A DNA stretch of 64,000 nt. It comes from Cupriavidus metallidurans CH34. Its GTDB lineage: Bacteria; Pseudomonadota; Gammaproteobacteria; Burkholderiales; Burkholderiaceae. The notes under the pieces are model-generated. The model was given only the letters and a program-made list of their open reading frames with translations, was not told where the DNA came from and ran no database searches. A program made the translations under genes and the position numbers. Below, piece by piece: positions 26,470 through 35,788 of this stretch (the first letter of the stretch is position 1; every line of letters starts with the position of its first letter). Location: assembly GCF_000196015.1 (NCBI RefSeq), contig NC_007973.1, forward strand, positions 1,426,001 to 1,490,000, given 5' to 3'.

Positions 26470-28929
26470 ATGCTGAACCTTGCCGAATACCGCCAGCGAC
26501 CCGCATTGCTCGCCGACTGGCTGCCGTGGGCTGGATTGGTTGCGCCGGGCGTCGTCTTGAACAAGGACGGCAGTTTCCAGCGCACGGCCCGGTTTCGCGG
26601 GCCTGACCTCGACAGCGCGACGCAAGGCGAGTTGATCGCCACGTCGGCACGCCTGAACAACGCCCTGCGCCGCATGGGTTCGGGCTGGGCGCTGTTCATT
26701 GAAGCAGAGCGCCGACCCGCCGCCGACTATCCGCACTCGGAGTTTCCCGAGCCACTGTCGTGGCTGGTGGACGAGGAACGCCGCGCCACCTTCGAGGACT
26801 CGGGCAACCACTTCGAGAGCGGCTATCACCTGACGCTGGTGTACCTGCCGCCCGAGGAATCGCGCGCCCGTGCCGCCAAGATGCTCTACGAGAACACGCC
26901 GACGAATGGCGTGGACTGGCGCGAGCGCCTGCAAGCCTTCGTCGCGGAGACGGATCGCGTCTTTGACCTGCTCGATGGCGTGATGCCGGAAATCACCTGG
27001 CTCGATGACAGCCAGACGCTGACCTACCTACACGCCACCATCTCGACGCGGCGCTATCGCGTCGGCGTGCCCGAAGTGCCGTTCCACATCGACGCGCTGC
27101 TGACCGATTCCGCGCTGGTCGGTGGCCTGGCACCGATGCTGGGCGACCAGCACCTGCGCGTGGTGTCGGTGCGGGGCTTCCCGACCTCGACCTGGCCGGG
27201 GATTCTGGACGACCTCAACCGCCTCGGCTTTGCCTACCGCTGGAGCACGCGCTTCCTGTGCCTCGACAAAGCCGAGGCGGAACGGGAGTTGGGGCGCCTG
27301 CGCCGCCAGTGGTTCGCCAAGCGCAAGAACGTCATCGCGCTGCTGCGCGAAACGATCTTCCAGCAAGAAAGCCCGCTGGTGGATACCGACGCCAGCAACA
27401 AGGCGGCGGATGCAGACGCGGCCTTGCAGGAGCTGGGCAGCGATCAAGTCGCCTTCGGCTACCTCACCGCGACGGTGACGGTGCTCGATGCCGACCCGGC
27501 CGTGGCCGACGAGAAGCTGCGCATGGTTGAGCGCGTCATTCAGGGACGCGGCTTCATCACCATCCCGGAAACGCTCAACGCCGTGGATGCGTGGCTGTCG
27601 TCCATTCCGGGCAACGCCTACGCCAACGTGCGGCAGCCCATCGTCTCGACGCTGAACCTGGCTCACATGATGCCGGTGTCGGCGGTATGGGCCGGGCCGG
27701 AAAAGGACGAGCACCTGGACGGCCCGCCGCTGATCGTCACGCGCACCGATGGCGCCACGCCTTTTCGCTTGGTCACTCACATCGGCGACGTGGGCCACAC
27801 GCTGGTCGCGGGGCCGACCGGCATGGGCAAGTCGGTTTTGCTCGCCACGCTGGCAATGCAGTTCCGCCGCTATCGCGGCTCGCGCATCTTCGCGTTCGAC
27901 ATGGGCCGCTCGATGCGCGCCACGGTTCTCGGGCTGGGCGGCGAGCACTACGACCTCGGGACGGACGGCGAAATCGCCTTCCAGCCCTTGGCACACATCG
28001 ACCGCGAGGGCTACCGCACCTGGGCGGCCGAATGGATCGAAGGCCGCTTGCTGCATGAAGGCGTGGCGGTCGGTCCCGACGAGAAAGCGGCTATCTGGTC
28101 GGCGCTGGGAAGCCTCGCCGGTGCGCCGTTGGAGCAGCGCACGATGACGGGGCTTTCCGTGCTGCTGCAATCGAACACGCTGCGTCAGGCGCTGTCGCCC
28201 TATGTGCTCGGCGGTGCCCACGGCAAGCTGCTGGACGCCGACCATGACCGGCTAGGCATGGCCGACGTGCAGTGCTTCGAGATGGAGGAACTGATGCACA
28301 ACAAGGCCGCCGTCATGGCCGTGCTGCATTACCTCTTTGCGCGCTTCGATGAACGCTTCGACGGTGCGCCCACGCTGCTGATCCTCGATGAAGCGTGGCT
28401 GTTCCTCGATGACCCGGTGTTTGCCGCGCGTATCCGGCAATGGCTCAAGACGCTCAGGAAAAAGAACGTCAGTGTCATCTTCGCCACGCAATCGCTGGCG
28501 GACATCAAGGATTCGAGCATCGCACCCGCGATCATCGAGAGCTGCGCAAGCCGCATCTTCCTGCCGAACCCGCAGGCGACCGAGCCGCAGATTCGTACGA
28601 TCTACGAGGGCTTCGGCCTGAACTCACGGCAGATCGAAATCGTCGCCACCGCGCAGCCCAAGCGCGACTACTACTACCAATCCCGCTTCGGCAACCGCCT
28701 ATTCGACCTCGACCTGGGGCCGGCGACGCTGGCCTTTGCGGGCGCTTCCACGCCGCAAGACCAGCGCGACATGGACCGCGTGCTGCTGGACGCCGGCACG
28801 CCCGGCTTCGCAGGCGGCTGGCTGCGCCATTGCGGCCTCGATTGGGCGGCCGATCTGCTGCCCTCGTTCCCCGGCCTCGCGCCGGGTTCCCTCCGTACCG
28901 CTGACCACCTATTGGAGAACCAGCTATGA
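26470..28929 (+). CDS. trbE: conjugal transfer ATPase TrbE (VirB4 family)
   Basis: Largest ATPase of the type IV secretion system, which drives pilus assembly and DNA transfer. The 819-residue protein has a Walker A motif AGPTGMGKSVLLATL around residue 450 and Walker B LLILDEAWLFLDD near 640, followed by the VirB4 signature (KNVSVIFATQSLADI). The N-terminal half is the CagE/TrbE domain. It begins 12 bp after trbD and overlaps trbJ by 4 bp. Confidence 0.95.
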   Translation: MLNLAEYRQRPALLADWLPWAGLVAPGVVLNKDGSFQRTARFRGPDLDSATQGELIATSARLNNALRRMGSGWALFIEAERRPAADYPHSEFPEPLSWLVDEERRATFEDSGNHFESGYHLTLVYLPPEESRARAAKMLYENTPTNGVDWRERLQAFVAETDRVFDLLDGVMPEITWLDDSQTLTYLHATISTRRYRVGVPEVPFHIDALLTDSALVGGLAPMLGDQHLRVVSVRGFPTSTWPGILDDLNRLGFAYRWSTRFLCLDKAEAERELGRLRRQWFAKRKNVIALLRETIFQQESPLVDTDASNKAADADAALQELGSDQVAFGYLTATVTVLDADPAVADEKLRMVERVIQGRGFITIPETLNAVDAWLSSIPGNAYANVRQPIVSTLNLAHMMPVSAVWAGPEKDEHLDGPPLIVTRTDGATPFRLVTHIGDVGHTLVAGPTGMGKSVLLATLAMQFRRYRGSRIFAFDMGRSMRATVLGLGGEHYDLGTDGEIAFQPLAHIDREGYRTWAAEWIEGRLLHEGVAVGPDEKAAIWSALGSLAGAPLEQRTMTGLSVLLQSNTLRQALSPYVLGGAHGKLLDADHDRLGMADVQCFEMEELMHNKAAVMAVLHYLFARFDERFDGAPTLLILDEAWLFLDDPVFAARIRQWLKTLRKKNVSVIFATQSLADIKDSSIAPAIIESCASRIFLPNPQATEPQIRTIYEGFGLNSRQIEIVATAQPKRDYYYQSRFGNRLFDLDLGPATLAFAGASTPQDQRDMDRVLLDAGTPGFAGGWLRHCGLDWAADLLPSFPGLAPGSLRTADHLLENQL

Positions 28930-29663
28930 AGATCCGTGCGCTTTCCATTTCTCTCGCCGCCGCGCTGTCGGTATCGCTGCTGGCCGTACAACCGGCATCT
29001 GCCATCACGGTGTTCGATCCGTCCAACTTCGTGCAGAACACGCTGACCGCGATTCGCACGCTGGAGCAGATCAACAACCAGATCCAGCAGCTTCAGAACG
29101 AAGCGCAGATGCTGATGAACCAGGCGCGCAACCTCGCCAGCCTGCCGTCCAGCGTGGTGAACCAGTTGCGCGCCAATCTGGCGACGACCGAGCGGCTGAT
29201 CGCTCAGGCTCGCGGCTTGGCCTACGACGTGACGAACCTCGATCGGGAGTTCGCGCGCCTGTATCCCGAGCAGTACGCCGCCACCGTCAGCGGCGACCAG
29301 ATGTACCGCGACGCGCAGGAGCGTTGGCGGAACACGCTCAACGGCTTGCAGACCACCATGCAGATGCAGGCGCAGGTGTCGCAGAACCTGGGCGAAGACG
29401 AAAGCGTGCTGGCCGACCTTGTGAGCAAGAGCCAGTCGGCCCACGGTGCATTGCAGGCCATGCAGGCCATGAATCAGTTGCTCGCCTTGCAGGCCAAGCA
29501 ATCGATACAGGCGCAACGGCTCCAGATCACACAAGACCGGGCCGCCTCGCTGGAGCTGGCGCGACAGGCGGCGGCCACGGAACGTGCCCGCGAAGTGCGG
29601 CGGCGCTTCCTGGGCGAAGGCACGCCGTACACGCCGCAGACCGTGAACTTCTACCGCGACTGA
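28926..29663 (+). CDS. trbJ: conjugal transfer protein TrbJ (VirB5-like)
   Basis: Periplasmic or pilus-tip component. The 245-residue protein has a cleavable signal (MKIRALSISLAAALSVSLL, ending ASA). The mature part is almost entirely helical and Gln/Asn-rich, with coiled-coil segments at roughly 35-75 and 120-210 (TLEQINNQIQQLQNEAQML). The C-terminus PYTPQTVNFYRD is typical of TrbJ in this element family. It is followed 12 bp later by trbK. Confidence 0.92.
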   Translation: MKIRALSISLAAALSVSLLAVQPASAITVFDPSNFVQNTLTAIRTLEQINNQIQQLQNEAQMLMNQARNLASLPSSVVNQLRANLATTERLIAQARGLAYDVTNLDREFARLYPEQYAATVSGDQMYRDAQERWRNTLNGLQTTMQMQAQVSQNLGEDESVLADLVSKSQSAHGALQAMQAMNQLLALQAKQSIQAQRLQITQDRAASLELARQAAATERAREVRRRFLGEGTPYTPQTVNFYRD

Positions 29664-29675
29664 CGGGAGGCCGCC

Positions 29676-29996
29676 ATGCGATGTGTCCTCGTCCTGTGTG
29701 CTGTGCTGCTGGCCGCTTGCAGCGAGCAGCCGGCCGACAATCTTGCCGATGCCTTGGCCGCCGATCCCGTGCGGCTCAAGGCATTGCGCGCGCAATGCGC
29801 GGCCGACCGACAGGCTACGGGCGAGGACGCCTGCCGCGCCGCTACCGAAGCCTTCCGGCGGCGCTTCTTTTCTGGCCAGGCCGGGCCTGATGAATACCTG
29901 ACGCTGCCCGACCTGCCGCCGATCCCGCCGAGCTTCGAGGAATCGGCCGATGGCATGGCGCCGGCCGTTCCCGTCGAACCGGAGGACACGCCATGA
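29676..29996 (+). CDS. trbK: entry-exclusion lipoprotein TrbK (second EexN-like copy)
   Basis: The 106-residue lipoprotein has the signal MRCVLVLCAVLLAAC (lipobox LAAC). A short domain with LKALRAQC, a second cysteine (EDACRAAT) and a basic FRRRFF helix end follows, and then a proline/acidic tail. In RP4, TrbK in the membrane prevents entry of a second copy of the same plasmid. Its position between trbJ and trbL fits that name. It shares the two-Cys pattern with the lipoprotein at 21762-22040 but adds a ~25-residue C-terminal extension. Confidence 0.85.
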   Translation: MRCVLVLCAVLLAACSEQPADNLADALAADPVRLKALRAQCAADRQATGEDACRAATEAFRRRFFSGQAGPDEYLTLPDLPPIPPSFEESADGMAPAVPVEPEDTP

Positions 29997-31372
29997 ATGA
30001 CGTGACCATCATCGACCAGTTCCTCAACACCTTCGCCACCTACATCGACTCGGGTTTCGGACTGCTGCGGGGCGAAGTGGCGTTCCTCACGGCCACGCTG
30101 ATCGTCATCGACATGACGATCGCCGGCCTGTATTGGGCCATGAGCCATGCCACCGGCCAGGGCGAGGACGTGATCGCCAAGCTGCTGCGCAAGGTGCTCT
30201 ACGTCGGTGCCTTCGCCTATATCCTCAACAACTTCAACTGGCTGGCCAGCATCGTGTTCCGCTCGTTCGCCGGGTTGGGCATCACCGCCACCGGCTCGGC
30301 CATCACGATGGAGAACTTCCTCCAGCCGGGCCGGCTGGCCAAGACCGGCATCGACGCCGGGGCGCCAATTCTGGAACAGATCGGCGAGATGGCCGGGTTT
30401 CCCGAGGTGTTCGTGAACCTCGATCCCATCGTGGTGATGTTCCTCGCTTGGTTGGTCGTGGTCCTGTGCTTCTTCGTGCTGGCGATCCAGCTTTTCATCA
30501 CGCTGATCGAGTTCAAGCTGACCACACTCGCGGGCTTCGTGTTGGTGCCGTTCGCGCTGTGGAACAAGACCAGCTTCCTCGCCGAGAAGGTGCTGGGCAA
30601 CGTGGTGTCGTCCGGCGTCAAGGTACTGGTGCTGGCCGTGATCGTGGGCATCGGCTCGGGCCTGTTCGCGCAGTTTCAAGTCCATCCCGCCGAACCGTCC
30701 ATCGACCACGCGCTGGTCATCATGCTGGCCTCGCTCACCTTGCTGGCGCTGGGGATCTTCGGCCCCGGCGTCGCCACGGGCCTCGTGTCCGGTGCGCCGC
30801 AGCTCGGCGCTGGCGCAATGGCCGGTGCTGCTGTCGGCGCTGCCGGCACGGCTGTCGCCATCGGCGCCGCCGCGACGGGCGTGGGTGGCGCCGTGGCTGC
30901 TGGCGCGCGCATGGCCCCGGCTGCCGCCAAGCTGGCCGGAAGCGGTGCGCGCGCCGCCACGACGGCGGCCGGCAGTGCGAAGTCGGCGTTCCAGGCCGGT
31001 TCCGCCGCCGCTGGCGGCGGCGCAAAGGGCGCGATGGCGGGCCTGGGCAACGTCGCCAAGACCGGCGCGCAGGCCGCCGGATACGCGGCTGCATCCCGTG
31101 CTTCCGCTGCCGGGCAGCGGATGGCCGCTCCGTTCCGTGCTGGCTGGAATGGCTCGATGGCCGACGCTGGCGCGTCAGCCGGCCAAGCCTCCGCAGGAGA
31201 AGCCCCCGCAGGCGACGCCGCTGCACAGAAGCCGGAACAACCCGCCTGGGCCAAGCGGCTGCATCGCCGCCAGCAACTCACCCACGCCGCGACCACCGCC
31301 GCGCACACGCTGCGCGGCGGTGACGGTGGCGGCTCGGGGCAAGGCCCGAGCCTGCGCGGCTCCGACGAGTAA
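29993..31372 (+). CDS. trbL: conjugal transfer membrane protein TrbL (VirB6 family)
   Basis: Polytopic channel component of the mating apparatus. In the 459-residue protein about six hydrophobic segments fill residues 30-265 (for example VVMFLAWLVVVLCFFVLAIQ). The last ~190 residues are a low-complexity Ala/Gly-rich tail (AGAMAGAAVGAAGTAVAIGA) ending in a charged segment, typical of TrbL. It overlaps trbK by 4 bp and precedes trbF by 24 bp. Confidence 0.93.
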   Translation: MNDVTIIDQFLNTFATYIDSGFGLLRGEVAFLTATLIVIDMTIAGLYWAMSHATGQGEDVIAKLLRKVLYVGAFAYILNNFNWLASIVFRSFAGLGITATGSAITMENFLQPGRLAKTGIDAGAPILEQIGEMAGFPEVFVNLDPIVVMFLAWLVVVLCFFVLAIQLFITLIEFKLTTLAGFVLVPFALWNKTSFLAEKVLGNVVSSGVKVLVLAVIVGIGSGLFAQFQVHPAEPSIDHALVIMLASLTLLALGIFGPGVATGLVSGAPQLGAGAMAGAAVGAAGTAVAIGAAATGVGGAVAAGARMAPAAAKLAGSGARAATTAAGSAKSAFQAGSAAAGGGAKGAMAGLGNVAKTGAQAAGYAAASRASAAGQRMAAPFRAGWNGSMADAGASAGQASAGEAPAGDAAAQKPEQPAWAKRLHRRQQLTHAATTAAHTLRGGDGGGSGQGPSLRGSDE

Positions 31373-31396
31373 AGCGATTCACAAGGAGAACTGACC

Positions 31397-32101
31397 ATGC
31401 GATTCAGAAAACCGCAGGTGCGCTATGCCGACACGCCGCAGCCTGCCACGCCGTACCAAGCTGCCGGCCAGGTGTGGGACGACCGTATCGGCTCGCCGCG
31501 CGTGCAGGCGAAGAACTGGCGCCTGATGGCCTTCGGCTGTCTGACGCTCGCGCTGTTGATGGCCGGCGGCCTGGTGTGGCGCTCGGCGCAGTCCTTCGTG
31601 ACGCCCTACGTCGTGGAGGTGGACAACGCGGGCCAGGTGCGCGCCGTGGGCGAAGCCGCCACGCCGTACCGGCCCAACGATGCACAGACGGCGCACCACA
31701 TCGCGCGCTTCGTGACGCTGGTGCGCTCGCTGTCCATCGACCCCATCGTCGTCCGCCAGAACTGGCTGGACGCCTACGATTACACGACCGACAAGGGCGC
31801 GGCCGTGCTCAACGACTACGCGCGAGTCAACGACCCGTTCGCGCGCATCGGCAAGGAGTCGGTGACGGTGCAGATCACCAGCGTCGTGCGCGCCAGCGAC
31901 ACGTCTTTCAACGTGCGCTGGACGGAACGCCGCTACGTCAACGGCGCCGCGGCGGGCCTGGAGCGGTGGACGGCCGTGGTGTCCATCGTGCTCCAGCCGC
32001 CGCGCACCGAAGAACGCCTGCGCAAGAACCCCCTGGGCATCTACGTCAACGGCCTGTCGTGGAGCCGCGAACTGGATTCTTCCGAAGGAGCCAAGCCATG
32101 A
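31397..32101 (+). CDS. trbF: conjugal transfer protein TrbF (VirB8 family)
   Basis: Inner-membrane scaffold of the secretion channel. The 234-residue protein has one N-terminal transmembrane helix (residues ~39-60, LMAFGCLTLALLMAGGLVW) and a periplasmic NTF2-like VirB8 domain (TAHHIARFVTLVRSLSIDP, then SFNVRWTERRY). An AAGGAG site lies just before the ATG. It overlaps trbG by 4 bp. Confidence 0.93.
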   Translation: MRFRKPQVRYADTPQPATPYQAAGQVWDDRIGSPRVQAKNWRLMAFGCLTLALLMAGGLVWRSAQSFVTPYVVEVDNAGQVRAVGEAATPYRPNDAQTAHHIARFVTLVRSLSIDPIVVRQNWLDAYDYTTDKGAAVLNDYARVNDPFARIGKESVTVQITSVVRASDTSFNVRWTERRYVNGAAAGLERWTAVVSIVLQPPRTEERLRKNPLGIYVNGLSWSRELDSSEGAKP

Positions 32102-33090
32102 ATGATCTTTTCCGTAAATCCGCTTTGCCGGTGATCCTGCTTGCCCTCGTGGGCTGCGCCTCGCAGGGCAAGCCACCGCCGACCATCTCGCTCGATGAGC
32201 CGGTGCAGGCCCAGCCGCTGCCGGAGCCGCCCGCGCCGGTGGAGGTGGTGGCCGTGCCCGAGGTTCTACCGATGCCGGCGCAGTTGAAGCCGTTGCCCGA
32301 AGCTGAGGACGCCAAACCTGCGCCGGAGCCGGCTGACGAGAAGGTGCGCGTCTCGCGCGCCAATGCCGAGGCCCGCGTAGCCCCCACGCGCGAGGGCTAC
32401 GTCAATGCGATTCAGGTTTGGCCCTTCACGGACGGGGCGCTCTATCAGGTCTATGCGGCCGTGGGCCGCGTGACCGTGGTTTCGCTCCAGCCGGGCGAGG
32501 AACTGGTGACGGTGGCCGCTGGCGATACCGTGCGCTGGATCGTGGGCGACACGTCCAGCGGCAGCGGTGCCGATCTGCGCGTGAACGTGCTGGTCAAGCC
32601 GATTCGCTCAGGCCTCAAGACCAATCTCGTCATCACCACCAGCCGCAGGACGTACCTGCTGGAGCTGGCTTCGACGGAAAAGACGTGGATGGCGTCGGTG
32701 TCCTGGGAGTACCCGCGCGACCGGATGCTGGCGCTACAGCGCCAAGCGCAGGCGGCCAATGCCGCCGCGCCGGTCGATGCCGGGCTGGCGCTAGAGAACC
32801 TGCGCTTCCGCTACGCAATCAGCGGCAGCAATCCGCCGTGGAAGCCGTTGCGCGCCTTCGACGACGGGCAGAAGGTCTATATCCAGTTCCCCGCTGGCAT
32901 CGCGCAAGGCGAGCTGCCGCCGCTGTTCGTGATAGGGCCGGAAGGCGACGGGCAACTGGTGAACTACCGCTTCCGCTCGCCGTACTACATCGTGGATCGC
33001 CTCTTTGGCGCGGCAGAGCTGCGCCTGGGCGGCGACAAGGGCGCCATGGTGCGGATCGAGCGCACGGATGGCGTGGCACGGAGGAACTGA
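32098..33090 (+). CDS. trbG: conjugal transfer outer-membrane lipoprotein TrbG (VirB9 family)
   Basis: Forms the outer-membrane core complex with TrbI. The ATG inside the trbF stop gives MNDLFRKSALPVILLALVGC, a lipoprotein signal; a longer ORF extends into trbF out of its real frame. A Pro/Glu-rich linker (PEPPAPVEVVAVPEVLPMP) precedes the VirB9/CagX domain, with SWEYPRDRM and RFRYAISGSNPPWKP in its second half. The full length is 330 residues. Confidence 0.92.
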   Translation: MNDLFRKSALPVILLALVGCASQGKPPPTISLDEPVQAQPLPEPPAPVEVVAVPEVLPMPAQLKPLPEAEDAKPAPEPADEKVRVSRANAEARVAPTREGYVNAIQVWPFTDGALYQVYAAVGRVTVVSLQPGEELVTVAAGDTVRWIVGDTSSGSGADLRVNVLVKPIRSGLKTNLVITTSRRTYLLELASTEKTWMASVSWEYPRDRMLALQRQAQAANAAAPVDAGLALENLRFRYAISGSNPPWKPLRAFDDGQKVYIQFPAGIAQGELPPLFVIGPEGDGQLVNYRFRSPYYIVDRLFGAAELRLGGDKGAMVRIERTDGVARRN

Positions 33091-33092
33091 CC

Positions 33093-34364
33093 ATGATCCA
33101 GGACGACACCCCCGACCTCGCCAGGCCGCAAGCGGGCAAGGTCGCGCCCGAGGCGTTGGCGCTGCGCGCCCAGCCGCGCCCGGTCACGCGCCTGAACCGG
33201 CGCACGCTGGCCATCCTCGTCGGCGGCCTGTCGGTCGCCGTGCTCGGAGCCACGATCTGGTCGTTGCAACCGCAGCGGCGCAGCGCGGGCGAGCAGCCCG
33301 AGCTTTACAACGTCGATCGCGTCTCGAAGTCCGAAGGGCTGGACGGCCTGCCGGCCGACTACTCGAAGCTGCAGCCGAAGGTGCCCGAGTTGGGGCCGCC
33401 GCTGCCGGGCGATCTTGGCCCGGCCATCGTGAACTCGCAGCAGCCGGCCGTGGCCGCTTACGCGGCCCCCGGCCACCATCCCAACGATGCCTTGCGCAAG
33501 GAGGAAGAAGCCGCTGCGGCTTCGTCGGTGTTCTTCCGTTCGGGCGGCCAAGGCCCCACCGCCGCGGTGGCGCAGGCGACGCCGGGTGCGCCTGGTGGTG
33601 CAAGCGCGCTCGCGGCCTTCGACCCGCTCGCAGCCGGGTCGGCCTCGACGGCGGCGCAGCCTGGCGACCCGACCGCCGTGCAGAACCGGCAAGACCAGAA
33701 GGAGGCGTTCCTGAAAGCCGGTTCTACGGAAACCCGCAATTCCGGCAATCTGGCGCTGCCGGCGTCGCCCTATCAGGTGATGGCTGGAACCGTGATCGCG
33801 GGCGCGCTGGTGACGGGCATCAAGTCGGACTTGCCGGGCGACGTGATCGCCACGGTGACGGAGCCGGTCTATGACACGGCTACAGGCAAGTACCTGCTGA
33901 TCCCGCAGGGGTCGCGCATCCTCGGGCGCTACAACAGCCAGGTCAGCTACGGGCAGAGCCGCGTGCAGGTGGTGTGGAACCGGATCATCCTGCCCGACAC
34001 GTCCTCGCTGACGCTCGACAACCTTGTCGGCACCGATCCAGCCGGCTATTCCGGTCTAGAGGATGACGTGGATTGGCATTGGAATCGCATCGTCGCGGGC
34101 GCGGTGCTGACGACGCTGCTGGGCGTCGGAGCCGAGCTGGCCGCGCCGGAGAACCGCCAGGACGGCAACCGCATCGTCATCGCCGGGCGCGACAGCGCCC
34201 AGGACGGCATCAATCAGGTCGGCCAGGAGATCACCCGGCGCAACATGAACATCCAGCCGACGCTGACCGAGCGGCCGGGCCTGCCGGTGCGGATCATCGT
34301 CAACCGGGATCTAGTGCTGCGGCCCTACCAGCCGCTGTTCTTCAATCGGGGAGCTTCGCAATGA
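33093..34364 (+). CDS. trbI: conjugal transfer protein TrbI (VirB10 family)
   Basis: Energy-sensing protein that bridges inner and outer membranes in the core complex. The 423-residue protein has a cytoplasmic N-terminus, one transmembrane helix (about residues 36-57, LAILVGGLSVAVLGATIWSL) and a Pro/Ala-rich periplasmic linker. The VirB10 beta-barrel domain starts near residue 215 (LPASPYQVMAGTVIAGALVTG, in part). It lies 2 bp after trbG and overlaps the next small gene by 4 bp. Confidence 0.94.
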   Translation: MIQDDTPDLARPQAGKVAPEALALRAQPRPVTRLNRRTLAILVGGLSVAVLGATIWSLQPQRRSAGEQPELYNVDRVSKSEGLDGLPADYSKLQPKVPELGPPLPGDLGPAIVNSQQPAVAAYAAPGHHPNDALRKEEEAAAASSVFFRSGGQGPTAAVAQATPGAPGGASALAAFDPLAAGSASTAAQPGDPTAVQNRQDQKEAFLKAGSTETRNSGNLALPASPYQVMAGTVIAGALVTGIKSDLPGDVIATVTEPVYDTATGKYLLIPQGSRILGRYNSQVSYGQSRVQVVWNRIILPDTSSLTLDNLVGTDPAGYSGLEDDVDWHWNRIVAGAVLTTLLGVGAELAAPENRQDGNRIVIAGRDSAQDGINQVGQEITRRNMNIQPTLTERPGLPVRIIVNRDLVLRPYQPLFFNRGASQ

Positions 34365-34606
34365 GCGCGACCAAGAAGCTGCGGCTCGGGCCGCTGCCCA
34401 AGACCGAGAACGTCAAGCTGACCTTTGCCTGCCCGGCCAGCCTGAAAGCCGACCTCGACCGCTACGCCGCGCTGCACGCGCAGGCATATGGCGAAGCAGT
34501 CGATGCAGAGAAGTTGATCCCGCACATGCTGGAGGCGTTCATGGCGGGGGATCGGGGATTCAGGAAGGGCACGACGACCCGGAGCGCGCCATCAAAGCCT
34601 ACATGA
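34361..34606 (+). CDS. DUF2274-like small protein at the end of the trb operon
   Basis: The 81-residue protein starts MSATKKLRLGPLPKTENVKL and contains CPASLKADLDRYAALHAQAYGE and an IPHMLEAFMAGDRGFRK end. It resembles the DUF2274 proteins that close the trb operons of Tn4371-like elements. The fold looks like a small helix-based DNA-binding or adaptor protein, but no function is established to my knowledge. It overlaps trbI by 4 bp, so it is co-translated. Confidence 0.8.
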   Translation: MSATKKLRLGPLPKTENVKLTFACPASLKADLDRYAALHAQAYGEAVDAEKLIPHMLEAFMAGDRGFRKGTTTRSAPSKPT

Positions 34607-34633
34607 TGGCATCGCATTCCAACGGCATCCATC

Positions 34634-34666
34634 GAACGCGCAGCCCTCAGCTGCGCGTTCTTCATT
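34634..34666 (+). terminator. rho-independent terminator of the trb operon
   Basis: Perfect 11-bp arms GAACGCGCAGC and GCTGCGCGTTC around a CCTCA loop are followed by TTCATT. It sits 28 bp after the last transfer gene. The rest of 34607-34940 has no ORF I would support and contains the probable end of the mobile element. Confidence 0.75.
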
Positions 34667-34891
34667 CTGGAGGCCGCCAAGCCTCTTGGGCTATGATGAC
34701 GCGACAGGCCCGCCGTTCCTCGGCAATCCAGCACGACACAGTGCGATGCGGCTTTCTCTCCCGACGCTCTTATGTGGCTCCTAGCCGACGAAGCCGCGGT
34801 TCTGCAAAGCGGCCCCGAAAAGAGCTAACCTACTGCCCCATATACGGTTTCAAGCCCTGCGTGATTTGCGCGAAAGACTTGACACCGGCAC

Positions 34892-34899
34892 TTTTTTGT
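34892..34899 (+). other. candidate attR (right end of the Tn4371-like element)
   Basis: The octamer TTTTTTGT lies ~40 bp beyond the end of bamD and ~290 bp after the last transfer gene. As I recall, Tn4371-family elements integrate at 5'-TTTTTYRT-3', which this satisfies. The left copy should be beyond the window. Another site on the opposite strand overlaps the rluD start, and a 7/8 match lies in the terminator tail, so the choice rests on position. Confidence 0.45.
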
Positions 34900-34940
34900 T
34901 GCTTGCATCGAAATGTCCATTGCGGACAGGTTCGGCAACC

Positions 34941-35771
34941 TCAGAACACTTCCCACCAGGACTTGTCCTTGCGGCGCTGCCCATATTTGATGTAGTCGCT
35001 GTTCGGATAGTTGCGTTCCATCACGCGGGCGGCATCGTCGCGCAGATCCTTCATGCCCAGCGCATCATACGAGCGGACCATGATATACAGCGCTTCCTCG
35101 TTGGCCGGCGCGCCGTCGTAGTCCTTCAGCGCCTGCTGCGCGCGGTTGACCGCAGCCAGGTAGGCGCCGCGGCGATAGTAGTAACGCGCCGCGTGAACTT
35201 CGTGCTGGGCCAGCGAGTTGACGATGTACTGCATGCGCAGCGTGGCGTCGGGCGTGTACTTGCTGTCCGGGTAGCGGGTGATCAGGATCTGGAACGCGTC
35301 ATAGGCTGCTCGCGCCGCCTTCGGATCACGTTCGCTCAGATCCTGGCCGGAGAACCGGCCCAGCCAGCCCAGGTTGTCGTTGAAGTTGATCAGCCCCTTG
35401 AGGTAGTAGGCGTAATCGATGTTCGGGTGGCTCGGGTGCAACTGGATGAAGCGGTCGACGGCAGCCAGCGCGGCAGCGGTCTCGCCATCCTTGTAGTTGG
35501 CGTAGGCCGTATCGATCTGCGCCTGCTGGGCGTAACGGCCAAATGGATAGCGGCCCTCGAGCTTCTCGTAGAGCTTGACGGCGCGCGTGTAGTCGCCGCC
35601 ATCTAGAGCATCCTTGGCTTCAGAATATAATTTGTTCGCTGACCAGCCAGCCGTTTCGTCCGGCTGGTCGCCCAGCAGGCCGCACGCGGACAGCATGACG
35701 CAGCCGCCTGCAAGCAAAATCGCTCCAAATCTCGCGCGCCAATTAGCGCGTCTCATGCTCTGCAATTGCAT
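34941..35771 (-). CDS. bamD: outer-membrane assembly lipoprotein BamD
   Basis: Essential member of the BAM complex that inserts beta-barrel proteins. The 276-residue protein has a lipoprotein signal (lipobox LSAC, then GLLGDQ) and tetratricopeptide repeats, including [20 protein letters not shown] and the [20 protein letters not shown] repeat. The start at 35771 (ATG, AGG seven nt upstream) is preferred over a TTG two codons earlier. It is core chromosome and marks the far side of the mobile-element junction. It is divergent from rluD with only 17 bp between starts. Confidence 0.93.
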   Translation of the reverse strand: MQLQSMRRANWRARFGAILLAGGCVMLSACGLLGDQPDETAGWSANKLYSEAKDALDGGDYTRAVKLYEKLEGRYPFGRYAQQAQIDTAYANYKDGETAAALAAVDRFIQLHPSHPNIDYAYYLKGLINFNDNLGWLGRFSGQDLSERDPKAARAAYDAFQILITRYPDSKYTPDATLRMQYIVNSLAQHEVHAARYYYRRGAYLAAVNRAQQALKDYDGAPANEEALYIMVRSYDALGMKDLRDDAARVMERNYPNSDYIKYGQRRKDKSWWEVF

Positions 35772-35788
35772 GGGCAACCTGTTCCCGG

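Noticed and set aside
34658..34665. TTCTTCAT as attachment octamer
   Set aside because: One mismatch to the expected site and part of the terminator tail; the TTTTTTGT site nearer bamD fits better.
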